Shown here: piece by piece, positions 16,232 through 24,426 of the stretch
Layout: each line of letters starts with the position of its first letter
Position numbering within the stretch: the stretch's first letter is position 1
Assembly (NCBI GenBank): GCA_001829875.1
Contig: MICN01000062.1
Location: 1 to 35,611 of the forward strand
From: Syntrophus sp. GWC2_56_31
Lineage (GTDB): Bacteria > Desulfobacterota > Syntrophia > Syntrophales > UBA5619
Reading direction: 5' to 3'
DNA length: 35,611 nt
Made by a program: the position numbers and the translations under genes
Notes under the pieces: model-generated
Database searches by the model: none
What the model was told of the DNA's origin: nothing
What the model saw: only the letters and a program-made list of their open reading frames with translations

Positions 16232-16612
16232 TTATTTGATGAGCGAATGGACGAGGTTCATGATCTCTTCCTGGTTGATAGGCTTGGAAACAAACCCCTC
16301 CGGGGCCGGTACCTGATGGCGGGACGAGATGAATTTTTTAAAGTCCTCGGAGACCCCGGTGACAATAATGATCGGGATATGTTTCCACCGGTCGTCCGTT
16401 TTCATCTCGCGAAAAAACCTGATCCCGGATTTCTCAGGCATGGAGATATCCAGCGTAATCAGATCCGGAGGTCCTGCCTGCACCTTTTGCATCGCCTCCT
16501 CGCCATCCTTTGCCTGCAGGGTTTCGTACCCTTGATCTCCAAGCAATGTGGAAAGGTAGGTCCGAATATCCGGCTCGTCATCCACGATCAAAATCCGTTT
16601 CGGGTTGGGCAT
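16232..16612 (-). CDS. Stand-alone response regulator receiver
   Basis: This is a 126-residue single-domain receiver with no output domain. The acidic pair is in ILIVDDEPD, the phosphorylation Asp in LITLDISMPE, and the conserved Thr and Lys in VTG and SKPINQ. Between helix 4 and strand 5 it carries an unusual insert, SSRHQVPAPEGFVSKP. The same kind of insert is found in the receiver fused to the HdrD at 18084-19832, so the two are paralogues. The ATG at 16612 was chosen for AAGGAGG upstream. It follows the kinase gene by 14 bases and is its probable partner. With no DNA-binding domain, its output must be protein-protein. Confidence 0.9.
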   Translation of the reverse strand: MPNPKRILIVDDEPDIRTYLSTLLGDQGYETLQAKDGEEAMQKVQAGPPDLITLDISMPEKSGIRFFREMKTDDRWKHIPIIIVTGVSEDFKKFISSRHQVPAPEGFVSKPINQEEIMNLVHSLIK

Positions 16613-16626
16613 AAATCCCTCCTTGA

Positions 16627-18063
16627 TCAAACGTTGGGTGCTTTTGTCCCTGTAGTCGGAGGTTTCCGCGGAAGTTTTACGATCATGCGGGTCCCTTTAT
16701 TCAGTTCCGACTCTATTTTTATTTCCCCGCCATGGGCCTGGGCGATTTTATTGGAGATAAAAAGACCAAGTCCCGTTCCGCTTCCTCTTTTCGAAGAGAA
16801 AAAGAGGGTAAAGGCGCGTTCTCGGGTTTCCTGATCCATCCCGATGCCGTTGTCTTCCACTTCAAATTCGATGTACTCCGGATAGCCCTTCAAGCCAATT
16901 CGCACCTGATGGGCGTTTTTCTTCTTGTCCACCCGGCAGGCATCGATGGCGTTTTCAACGAGGTTGACCAGCAGGGACCGGATCGCTTTGGAATCGGCCT
17001 CGAAATCTCCAGGATTTCGGTCAATTTCCCAACGGAAGTCGATTCCTATTTCCGCTGCTTTGCCCCGCATCACTTCACAGACCTCTTCCGCCACCGCAAG
17101 AGCCGGAATCCTTTCCAAGTCCGGCACCCGGTCCTTGGCGTAATAGAGCAGGTCCAGCACCATCCGCCGAATCCGGGTAATATTCCGCTCCACCATCTTC
17201 CAACCTTGTTCGAAGCGCGCCCGATCGTTTTTCGCCAGTCCCGTATTGACCAGGTACACCCCGCCGTCGAGACTCGTCAGGAGCCCCTTGATTCCATGGG
17301 AGATGGAGCTAATGATCAACCCAAGAGAGGTAAGCTGTGATTGGAGCTGGCGAATCTGGGTGATGTTGGTGCCCATCTCGATGACGTTCTTGATCTGCCC
17401 TTCCGCATTGCGCACGGGGGCCGTATACACCAGAACGTTAACGTGGTCCCCTTTTTGGGAAGTCATCACTTCCTCGGACTGGTGGATCTGGCCGTCTCCA
17501 AAAGTTTGCTTCACAATGCAGGGAACGCACGGCTCCGTCCGGTGCATGTACGTTTGATGACATTTTGCCCCCGGCAAAGCCCCGAAATCTTCCCGGAGCC
17601 GCCGATTCGCTTCCACGATCCTTAGGTCGGAATCCTGAATCGAAATGTAACAGGGCACTTCTTCAAAAAGTTGGCGGTATCGTTCCCGGCTGTCCCGAAT
17701 TTGATTCTGCAGGAGTTTGATTTCGGTGATGTCCGTTGCCATTTTCATGACGTGGATTATTTCACCGGCTTCGTTGGTAATTGCTGTGGTGTATATGAGC
17801 AGGAAGATTTCATTTCCCAAGTGGTTGATGAATTTCTCTTCAATCCCGTGAGGTAACCCATCCCGGAAGGTGCGCTCCGCCGGACAGTGCTCGCAGCGCT
17901 CCGACCGGTGCTGATTGATCTGAAAGCAGTACCGCCCCTCACAATCTCCAAAGTCTTGGCGAAAGCGCTCGTTCGCCTCGACGATCCGAAGATCCCGATC
18001 CAGGATCGTCAGGTAGGCCGGCATCATTTCGAAGTAGTTTTTATAGGGATTATCGATCATCAA
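16627..18063 (-). CDS. Double-PAS histidine kinase with Cys-rich PAS domains
   Basis: This is a 478-residue soluble sensor kinase. It has two PAS domains (about 8-125 and 133-245), each with the same added Cys set: CEGRYCFQINQHRSERCEHC in the first, and the positions AKCHQTYMHRTEPCVPC in the second. This would suit an Fe-S cluster, haem or thiol switch. The H-box lies in SSISHGIKGLLTSLDGG at about 258-274. The N box (NLVENAIDA), G1 (VEDNGIGM) and G2 (GSGTGLGL) are intact. There is no membrane segment. It sits between the HdrD-receiver fusion and the lone receiver, so both receivers are candidate partners. The likely role is sensing the redox state of the neighbouring complexes. Confidence 0.9.
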   Translation of the reverse strand: MMIDNPYKNYFEMMPAYLTILDRDLRIVEANERFRQDFGDCEGRYCFQINQHRSERCEHCPAERTFRDGLPHGIEEKFINHLGNEIFLLIYTTAITNEAGEIIHVMKMATDITEIKLLQNQIRDSRERYRQLFEEVPCYISIQDSDLRIVEANRRLREDFGALPGAKCHQTYMHRTEPCVPCIVKQTFGDGQIHQSEEVMTSQKGDHVNVLVYTAPVRNAEGQIKNVIEMGTNITQIRQLQSQLTSLGLIISSISHGIKGLLTSLDGGVYLVNTGLAKNDRARFEQGWKMVERNITRIRRMVLDLLYYAKDRVPDLERIPALAVAEEVCEVMRGKAAEIGIDFRWEIDRNPGDFEADSKAIRSLLVNLVENAIDACRVDKKKNAHQVRIGLKGYPEYIEFEVEDNGIGMDQETRERAFTLFFSSKRGSGTGLGLFISNKIAQAHGGEIKIESELNKGTRMIVKLPRKPPTTGTKAPNV

Positions 18064-18083
18064 ACACCTTTTCCCCTGCGTCC

Positions 18084-19832
18084 TTACGCGTTCCCATGGG
18101 GATGTTTCAGCTCGAGAATCATCCGAACACTGGTCAACAGGGTATCTTCGTTGACCGGTTTATCCAAGTACCCTTCCGGCGGAGCGACGGGACGCTCGTA
18201 AATGAGGCGTCGCAACTCCGGCTTTCCCGTAATGATGCAGACTCTTGTGGAGGTGATCTCCGGATTGTTCCGGATCTCCTCGAATACGTACCCGCCGTTT
18301 CTCCCCGGCATTGACAGGTCGAGCGTCACCAGGTCGGGTTTTTCCCGGACCGTCAATGCCAGCGCCTGCTCGCCATCGACTGCCTGAATCACCGTAGCCC
18401 CCTGATCTTCCAAAACCGCGGCCAGGAAGGTCAGGATATCCGGCTCATCGTCCACCACCAGGATCTTGAATCCCGCCAGCGGCAGGGCGACCGCCGGGAT
18501 CGGCACTTCCACCGGAACGACCACCTTTTCCGGGATCATCATGGCATTGGCGGCCAGGTTGACCAGTTGGGTCACCTTCATGCCCAATTTGTAATGCCTG
18601 ATCACGTCGCTTAAACCGTCCACGCAATTGTGGCAGGAAGTGACCACCGTTTTGGCCTCCGTGGCCGTGAGTTGATCCGCCTTGATTTTGGCCGATTTCA
18701 GGCGCTGGGGGGTATATTCCGACATGGACATCGCCCCGCCCCCACCGGTGCAGCAAAAATTCTCCGCACAGTTCGGATACATCTCCCGAAAATCGGGCAC
18801 CAGGAGGTTCAACAGTTCCCGTGGTTCCTCATAGAACCCGCAGCTTCGGGCATTGTTGCAGGAATCGTGGAAGGTCACTACCTCCTTGTTTTTTGTTTTA
18901 TCCACCCGTATCCAGCCTTCTTTGATGTAACGGAGCATCGTCAGAACCGAGCTTTCGATCACAAAGGGCACCGCCTTTCCCGACCAGTTCGGCCCTTCAC
19001 ACCGGGTAGAGCGGTATCCGTGCCCGCATTCGGATAATACCAGTTTTTTACCCCGCAGTTTGATCACTCTGTCGTAGACCCGTTGAGCCACTGCCGCACC
19101 CAGCTCATCGTCACCCGAGAAGAGACCGAAATTGGTCATGTCCCATCCTTCGCTGGGCATGGTCCAATTCTCTCCGGCAATGTAGAAAATGCGGGCCGCA
19201 TCGGAAATCGTCCGGGGGTCGTATTTCACCTCCCGGGGATTGATCGCATAAACGATTTCGGCATCCATCTTATCGATGGGAATCCGGGCTGCGGGATCTT
19301 TGAATTCGTTCTCCAATTCGTCGGACAGCCATTCGAGGGTCTCCAGGTAGTCCTGGGGCAGAACCCCCATCTGGTTTCCCACTTCCCATTGGTCTTTGCT
19401 GACGATAGCCACGCCCTCCGGCATGATTCCGACGGAAACGAGCGCCCCCCGGGCCATTCGGTTGAGCGTGGCAAAATCAACCCCCATAGGACAATTCAAG
19501 GAACATCTTCGACAGTTGGTACATTTCCCGAAAACGATATCCTTCAGTTTTTCCAGGTCCGCATCGGTGCGGATGTCCTCGGCATGAACCCACCAGGGGA
19601 AAATCCTCCCCGTCCAGTCAAAGTTGCGCTTGAAAATCTTCCGAATCTGATCCGCCTTATGAGCCGGTGCATAGGTCGGATCGTCGGGGTTGGCAAGGAC
19701 GTAATGACATGAATCCGTGCACATGCCGCAATGAACGCAGCCAACCAGAGAACCCACCATCTGGCGGGTTAGCTTCCTGCCCATTCTCTCAACAACCTTG
19801 TCCGCTTTACGGGATCTTGCGTTTTGGGCCAT
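18084..19832 (-). CDS. HdrD/DsrK-like protein fused to a response-regulator receiver
   Basis: This is a 582-residue fusion. Residues 1-430 form an HdrD-like protein with 4Fe-4S motifs CVHCGMCTDSC and CTNCRRCSLNCPMG, and CCG groups ECGHGYRS, HDSCNNARSCG, FCCTGGGG and SCHNCVDG. After a Pro/Val linker a complete receiver follows at about 455-582, with VVDDEPD, phospho-Asp near 505 in TLDLSMPG, ITGK, and the DKP lysine. The ATG at 19832 is favoured over 19856 because AGGAG lies six bases before it. The partner NarI-like gene is directly upstream and the sensor kinase directly downstream. The receiver could gate electron flow or complex assembly by phosphorylation. This is an unusual architecture; the sequence shows one uninterrupted frame. 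Confidence 0.9.
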   Translation of the reverse strand: MAQNARSRKADKVVERMGRKLTRQMVGSLVGCVHCGMCTDSCHYVLANPDDPTYAPAHKADQIRKIFKRNFDWTGRIFPWWVHAEDIRTDADLEKLKDIVFGKCTNCRRCSLNCPMGVDFATLNRMARGALVSVGIMPEGVAIVSKDQWEVGNQMGVLPQDYLETLEWLSDELENEFKDPAARIPIDKMDAEIVYAINPREVKYDPRTISDAARIFYIAGENWTMPSEGWDMTNFGLFSGDDELGAAVAQRVYDRVIKLRGKKLVLSECGHGYRSTRCEGPNWSGKAVPFVIESSVLTMLRYIKEGWIRVDKTKNKEVVTFHDSCNNARSCGFYEEPRELLNLLVPDFREMYPNCAENFCCTGGGGAMSMSEYTPQRLKSAKIKADQLTATEAKTVVTSCHNCVDGLSDVIRHYKLGMKVTQLVNLAANAMMIPEKVVVPVEVPIPAVALPLAGFKILVVDDEPDILTFLAAVLEDQGATVIQAVDGEQALALTVREKPDLVTLDLSMPGRNGGYVFEEIRNNPEITSTRVCIITGKPELRRLIYERPVAPPEGYLDKPVNEDTLLTSVRMILELKHPHGNA

Positions 19833-19860
19833 CCGTGACTCCTGAATCAATTTCATTCTT

Positions 19861-20553
19861 TCATCTGTTGGTCGGTTTCGGCTGAGTAACCCGCTTCAGA
19901 GGATACACGCCGCGGTAACCCATGGTCCTCCCGAAATAGAAGCGGGTAAACGGATAATAGAGATAGTGGGAGATCTTACTGAAGGGTACATAGACCAAAA
20001 AGAAGGCGGTCATGATGAAATAGACCATCAACAGGCCTTCCCCCAGATCCGGGCGGTTCGGGGCTGCAAAGATGGAAACGAAACTCCAAACCGTCAGCAG
20101 GGCCAGGGAAAAATAGTCGTCCGGAGTACTGATCAGCCGCATCGCCGGATTACTGAGACGGCGGAACATTCGGTAGCAACCGATAGCGCATGCCGCTGCA
20201 AACAGGATCTGGAGAAGGCGGACAACGATCATGGGTCTAATCAGACCGGGTGCATACGGAATGACAATAGACATGCCGATATTGGCCGCCATAGTGAGAT
20301 GGAAGACCACGAATTGAATATAGAAAAAAGACATGCGGCGGGTGCTCTCCATGGACCAGGGCATGGCAATATTCGCCCAGGAATAGACAATCCCCTTGAA
20401 CGAAGAGGCATCCCTGTTTTCGGAAGGCGCCTGCCGATCCCGGGATGCTTTGAATTTCAACAGCCAACGGATACGCAAAATATAGACAAGAGCCATGAAG
20501 CTCATGGCCATCAACTGCAAATCATCGGAAACAAAACGAAGGGATTCGCTCAT
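19861..20553 (-). CDS. NarI/HdrE-like membrane cytochrome b subunit
   Basis: This is a 230-residue membrane protein with about five helices. His residues sit in FVVFHLTMAANIG (about 92) and in the closing PFSKISHYLYYPFTRFYFG, where NarI/HdrE/TmcC proteins bind haem b. It is shorter than the paralogue at 15277-16218 and lacks its long soluble loop. It starts one base after the macro-domain gene stop, with GAGAGGATAGG before the ATG, and precedes the HdrD-receiver fusion. It is the likely quinol-oxidising or quinone-reducing half of that complex. Confidence 0.83.
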   Translation of the reverse strand: MSESLRFVSDDLQLMAMSFMALVYILRIRWLLKFKASRDRQAPSENRDASSFKGIVYSWANIAMPWSMESTRRMSFFYIQFVVFHLTMAANIGMSIVIPYAPGLIRPMIVVRLLQILFAAACAIGCYRMFRRLSNPAMRLISTPDDYFSLALLTVWSFVSIFAAPNRPDLGEGLLMVYFIMTAFFLVYVPFSKISHYLYYPFTRFYFGRTMGYRGVYPLKRVTQPKPTNR

Positions 20554-20554
20554 C

Positions 20555-21091
20555 CTATCCTCTCATCTTCTGCAGATGTTCTTGGAAAACGTTCAATTCC
20601 CGGGAGTCGCGAAGGCAGAAAACAACCTCCTCAAGTTCGGCCGCTTTTTCCAAGAACTCCCTAACGGCGCCCATGGTGACGCGGGCGCAGACCTCCAGCG
20701 GAATCCCATAGAATCCCGCTCCCATGGCCGGAAAGGCGATTCTCCGCAGTTTATACTCTTCCGCCTTCCGGAGAGCGTTCAGCATGGTTTTCCTCAGTTT
20801 TTCCTCGCTATCCTCTTCCTGGAACCGGGGACCGACAGCGTGCAGGATGTACCGGGCTTTAAGGTTTTCCCCGCTGGTGGCGACGACATCGGTAACGTTG
20901 GCGCTGCCGAACTTTTTCAACGCCTCCTGTACTTTTGGCCCCCCCTGGGTGGAAATCGCCGTGCCGAATCCGGCTCCCAGTGTTAAATCCGGCCGGGCGT
21001 AATATGCGATCCCATCCATATTCTCTATGTCGGTGATGAATCCGACCATCAAGCGGATTATCTTCTCATTAACCCTTAATTCATTCGACAT
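20555..21091 (-). CDS. Macro-domain protein
   Basis: This is a 178-residue single macro domain (ADP-ribose or O-acetyl-ADP-ribose binding and hydrolysis). It begins with IRLMVGFITDIENMDGIAYY, where most family members have NADITxxxxDAIVN, and has the glycine-rich GAGFGTAISTQGG and the loop FPAMGAGFYGIPLEVCARV near 120-138. The usual adenosine-binding Asp appears as the D in FITDIENMD. The ATG at 21091 is preferred; the longer frame to 21157 adds a basic, unlikely leader. It lies between dsrC and the NarI-HdrD-receiver module on one strand, suggesting a link between the redox module and NAD-derived signals. Confidence 0.8.
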   Translation of the reverse strand: MSNELRVNEKIIRLMVGFITDIENMDGIAYYARPDLTLGAGFGTAISTQGGPKVQEALKKFGSANVTDVVATSGENLKARYILHAVGPRFQEEDSEEKLRKTMLNALRKAEEYKLRRIAFPAMGAGFYGIPLEVCARVTMGAVREFLEKAAELEEVVFCLRDSRELNVFQEHLQKMRG

Positions 21092-21259
21092 ACGCAAACT
21101 TTCTTTTTGCATCAATGAATCGCATGACCGCGAATGACAAGGATCACGGTCCCTCAATCCCGATCCCCTCTCGGTTACATTTCATTATGAGTCCAAGGGA
21201 TAGGATGTTTCCTTAAGTTTCCGGTTCCCCTGGTAGTATGACCGCGGACTTATAAAGGC

Positions 21260-21306
21260 GGCCGTGCGGAAGCCCCACTCTCGCTGGAGCCGGGCATCGC
21301 ACGGCC
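21260..21306 (-). repeat. Inverted repeat downstream of dsrC
   Basis: The arms GGCCGTGCG (21260-21268) and CGCACGGCC (21298-21306) pair perfectly around a 29-base loop, 27 bases after the dsrC stop. There is no T-run on the minus strand, so it is not a standard intrinsic terminator, but it may stabilise or end the dsr transcript. The 240 bases between dsrC and the macro gene hold no gene. Confidence 0.4.
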
Positions 21307-21332
21307 ATGTCTGTTGTGTTCGTAACGTCTCG

Positions 21333-21653
21333 TTAGACGCAGCCCGTCGGTTTCGCAAGGCCCGCGAGCTTGCACGCCCCCTTGGCCGGCCCCGTGGGGA
21401 AGAGCTCGTAGAGTTTCTTCATATCGACGCCGCAATCCTTGCAGATCTTGCGGATCATGGGTGCGATACCGAACTGCTGATAATAGTTGCGCAGATAGTT
21501 GATCAGCTTCCAGTGCTCCTCCGTCAACTGTCCTTCGATATCCTCCGCGCTTGCGTAGGCCTGGGCGAATTCTTCGCTCCACTTGTCCAGTTCCTGAAGG
21601 AATCCGTCTTCATCCACTTCGTACGTTTTGCCTGCCAATTCGATGATGGGCAT
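21333..21653 (-). CDS. dsrC: DsrC, sulfur carrier of dissimilatory sulfite reduction
   Basis: This is a complete 106-residue DsrC/TusE-family protein. The C-terminal arm CKLAGLAKPTGCV carries both functional cysteines, C94 and C105, eleven residues apart as in true DsrC, with the last Cys penultimate. DsrAB loads sulfite sulfur onto this arm as a trisulfide, which the membrane DsrMKJOP complex then reduces. Typical features EVDEDGFLQELDKWSEEFAQ and LTEEHWKLINYLRNYYQQFG are present. A GGAG site precedes the ATG. It lies 54 bases after dsrN in a dsrA-B-D-N-C run; in many sulfate reducers dsrC is elsewhere in the genome. Confidence 0.95.
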   Translation of the reverse strand: MPIIELAGKTYEVDEDGFLQELDKWSEEFAQAYASAEDIEGQLTEEHWKLINYLRNYYQQFGIAPMIRKICKDCGVDMKKLYELFPTGPAKGACKLAGLAKPTGCV

Positions 21654-21707
21654 TTTTCATTCTCCTTTACCGATTATTATTGTGTTACCCTTCCCTCAGC
21701 GAGGGGG

Positions 21708-23108
21708 TTAAGCTCGTTTTTGAGCATGATATCTCCTTGCTGCGCCAATCAAGGCCGGCGCCCATTGCGGCGTTCCTAAAGCGTGGACATGGGTGAAACC
21801 GGCAAGGATGTTCTTCCGGGTCATGCCCTCCCTTTTTCCGTCCAGACCCATTCCCCGCCTGACATGGAAGGCGGTCCGTTCGGCGCCCTCCCCGCGGGAG
21901 AGGATCCGGCAGTAGTGAAACTCATGACCGTTCAACCGCGTGCCGACGGGGTAAAAAGGGTTTTCCCCATCCACCTCCAGGACCGTGTACCCATGTCCCT
22001 GGGGGCGTTTTTCCACGCCGAACGAAACGCTCAGGGCGCCGACCATGGGGTAATTCGCTTCGCCGACGGTGAGGGATTCACCCAGATAGATGAAACCCCC
22101 GCATTCGGCATAGATCGGAAGGCCGCTTTCGGCGGCATCACGAAGAGAACGGCGGAAGCCTTCGTTTTCGGCGAGGCGTGCCGCCTGCGTCTCGGGAAAA
22201 CCGCCGCCGATGTACAGTGCATCGACGTCGGGAAAGTTTCTCTCCTCGAGGGCACTGATTTCTACAACCTCGGCGCCTCCCTCGGCCAGAGCCTCGATGT
22301 TTTCGTGATAGTAGAACTGAAAGGCCGCGTCCCGAATCACGCCGATCCGAACCCTTTCCGAGGCGATTGCGATTGTCGGGGTCGCATTTCGATCCGTTAC
22401 CATGCTCCAGGGCGGGGCTTCATGGGCGACACGCATCAGCCCGTCAATATCCAAAAACCTATCGGCAATATCGCCCGCCGCGTCCAGGGCCTTCCGGGCC
22501 CGGTCGTGTTCCTGGGGTGGAATCAGCCCCAGATGCCTCTCCGGAAAGGGGAGGTGTTCCATTCGCGGGACAACGCCCAGCACGGGGATATGACAGTATG
22601 CCTCGATGGACCTCTGCACCATTGCTGCATGGCGCTTGCCTCCCACGCGATTGAGTATCGTGCCCCGGATGTTCACCGCCGGATCGAGCGTTTGACACCC
22701 CAAAACCATCGCCCCCGTCGTCCGGGTGACCTTGTCACAGTCGACCACCAGAACGACGGGGGAGTGGAGCAGTTTTGCCAGCTCTGCCGTGCTGTACTCT
22801 CCCTCCGAATTCATCCCGTCATAGAGACCGCGGTTCCCCTCGATCAGGGAAAGGGAATCCTCCGGCGCCCGGCGTGAGAAAGAGCGAACCGCCGCTTCCC
22901 GGCCGATCAGGAAGGTGTCCAGGTTGTAACAGGGGGCTCCGGCCGCCAGGGAGAGCCAGGCGGCGTCGATATAGTCGGGCCCCTTCTTGAAGGTCACAAG
23001 ACCGACCCCCCGTCTGCGGAGGGCTACGGTCAAGGCCACGGAAATTGTGGTCTTCCCCGCGCCGCCCCGGAGGGCGGCCAGGACCAGACGGGGTCGTGTC
23101 GCATTCAT
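21708..23108 (-). CDS. dsrN: DsrN, CobB/CbiA-like siroheme amidase
   Basis: This is a 466-residue member of the cobyrinate a,c-diamide synthase family, called DsrN in dsr clusters, where it is thought to amidate the siroheme of DsrAB. The N-terminal synthetase half has the P-loop RGGAGKTT (14-21) and the KKGPDYIDAAW motif. The C-terminal class I glutamine amidotransferase half has the nucleophile in YAECGGFIYLG (about 334) and a late His in GHEFHYCRI. The position between dsrD and dsrC decides for DsrN over a cobalamin gene. The ATG at 23108 has only a weak ribosome site. Confidence 0.92.
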   Translation of the reverse strand: MNATRPRLVLAALRGGAGKTTISVALTVALRRRGVGLVTFKKGPDYIDAAWLSLAAGAPCYNLDTFLIGREAAVRSFSRRAPEDSLSLIEGNRGLYDGMNSEGEYSTAELAKLLHSPVVLVVDCDKVTRTTGAMVLGCQTLDPAVNIRGTILNRVGGKRHAAMVQRSIEAYCHIPVLGVVPRMEHLPFPERHLGLIPPQEHDRARKALDAAGDIADRFLDIDGLMRVAHEAPPWSMVTDRNATPTIAIASERVRIGVIRDAAFQFYYHENIEALAEGGAEVVEISALEERNFPDVDALYIGGGFPETQAARLAENEGFRRSLRDAAESGLPIYAECGGFIYLGESLTVGEANYPMVGALSVSFGVEKRPQGHGYTVLEVDGENPFYPVGTRLNGHEFHYCRILSRGEGAERTAFHVRRGMGLDGKREGMTRKNILAGFTHVHALGTPQWAPALIGAARRYHAQKRA

Positions 23109-23136
23109 CCGGCGACACCTGCGCAGAGCATGCCCC

Positions 23137-23361
23137 TCATTCCTTGGGAAAGAATTCCGCTAGCATGAGGTAGGTTGAACTGCCGCTCGACCAGTACCTG
23201 AGCACCTCATCATCGAGCAGCTCCTTGACGACGGTCTGTATCGCTTGCCGGTCCTCATCGGGGAACCACCGGACGACCTCCCTGATATAAAACATCTTCT
23301 TGTCGCCCATCGATTTCTGGCGGAATCCGTCCAGGACTTTCGCTTTCAAGTCATCGCTCAT
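23137..23361 (-). CDS. dsrD: DsrD, winged-helix activator of DsrAB
   Basis: This is a 74-residue DsrD (MSDDLKAKVLDGFRQKSMGD, then a winged-helix body KKMFYIREVVRWFPDEDRQA). DsrD raises the sulfite-reducing activity of DsrAB, and its presence marks a reductive rather than oxidative Dsr pathway. The ATG at 23361 with GGAG seven bases upstream is favoured. The alternative ATG at 23373 adds MELA and overlaps the end of dsrB. Confidence 0.93.
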   Translation of the reverse strand: MSDDLKAKVLDGFRQKSMGDKKMFYIREVVRWFPDEDRQAIQTVVKELLDDEVLRYWSSGSSTYLMLAEFFPKE

Positions 23362-23363
23362 GG

Positions 23364-24425
23364 CTAACTCCATTTGAACAGCGTCGATGAATGGAAGGAT
23401 TCCGTAGCCATATCGAAATCATCGATGTGCTTGTCCGTGAACGGGATGCCGGTCAGGGAGAAGAACCGTTCCCATCCGACCCGTTCGATCCATTCCCCGA
23501 CCCGTTCATGCTTCCTGGCGTGGCTGGCGTAGACCTCGATGATGTTCTTCACGGCATCGACGACTTCCGGCCAGCGCGGCGGGTTGTTCGGGAGGAAGGG
23601 GATCGCCAGTTTGGAAAACGAGGGTGCGCTGCGGGCGTTCGAGACCTTTCCCCCCACCCAGATGGAGATCCCATCGTTGTCGGGGTCGGCGAGGGGCATG
23701 GCCGGGCAGACGGTGTAACAGTTGCCGCAGTACATGCATTTCTCGTCGTTTACAGTGACGGTCTTGTTTTTCATATCCCCGCGAATGGCGCCCGTGGGGC
23801 AGGAGGCCACCGTGCTCGGTATTTCGCAGACGTTCGGAACACGCGTGTTGTCCACCTTGGGAACCGTCCGATGGATGCCGAGGATCGCGATGTCCGAGCA
23901 GTGGACGGCGCCGCACATATTCAGGCAGCAAGCCAGGGCGATCCGCACATGGTTGGGAAGTTTCATCGTGGTGAAATAGTCGTAGATCTCGTCCATCAGC
24001 GCCTTGACCGGCCCGGAGGCGTCCGTCGCCGGCGTATGGCAGTGCACCCATCCCTGGGTGTGGACGACATTCGAGATGGCGTGTCCCGTACCGCCGACGG
24101 GGTAGCCCTTGCTTTCGAGTTCGGCCAGCAGCGGGGCCACCTTGTCCTTGTCGGCCAGGAGAAACTCGATGTTGTGGCGGCTCGTGAAGCGCAGGTAGCC
24201 GTCGCAGTACTTTTCGGCGATCGCGCAGATCTCCCGGATATGATCGGTCGACACGAGGCGCGGCGAACCGGCGCGGACCGAATAGAGCTTCTCGCCCGAA
24301 TCCGCCGTGTGCACCAGGACGCCCGGTTGGGGGATTTCATGATAGCGCCATTTCCCGTAATTGCGGGCAATCACAGGGGGCAACATGGTTTTGTAATCGG
24401 GGGGGCCGATATCCGTCTTTGCCAT
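23364..24425 (-). CDS. dsrB: Dissimilatory sulfite reductase beta subunit
   Basis: This is a 353-residue DsrB, which carries the catalytic siroheme-[4Fe-4S] of the cytosolic DsrAB heterotetramer and reduces sulfite. The cofactor Cys cluster [14 protein letters not shown] lies at about 165-178. Basic sulfite-site residues fall in [10 protein letters not shown]. The ferredoxin domain [12 protein letters not shown] lies at 230-241. It starts one base after the dsrA stop and is followed directly by dsrD. It is slightly shorter than most DsrB proteins (about 380) but shows no gap in core motifs. Confidence 0.97.
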   Translation of the reverse strand: MAKTDIGPPDYKTMLPPVIARNYGKWRYHEIPQPGVLVHTADSGEKLYSVRAGSPRLVSTDHIREICAIAEKYCDGYLRFTSRHNIEFLLADKDKVAPLLAELESKGYPVGGTGHAISNVVHTQGWVHCHTPATDASGPVKALMDEIYDYFTTMKLPNHVRIALACCLNMCGAVHCSDIAILGIHRTVPKVDNTRVPNVCEIPSTVASCPTGAIRGDMKNKTVTVNDEKCMYCGNCYTVCPAMPLADPDNDGISIWVGGKVSNARSAPSFSKLAIPFLPNNPPRWPEVVDAVKNIIEVYASHARKHERVGEWIERVGWERFFSLTGIPFTDKHIDDFDMATESFHSSTLFKWS

Positions 24426-24426
24426 G

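Noticed and set aside
21693-21705. Short hairpin (CCCTC/GAGGG) between dsrN and dsrC
   Set aside because: The stem is only five pairs with no T-run, so it is too weak to call a terminator.
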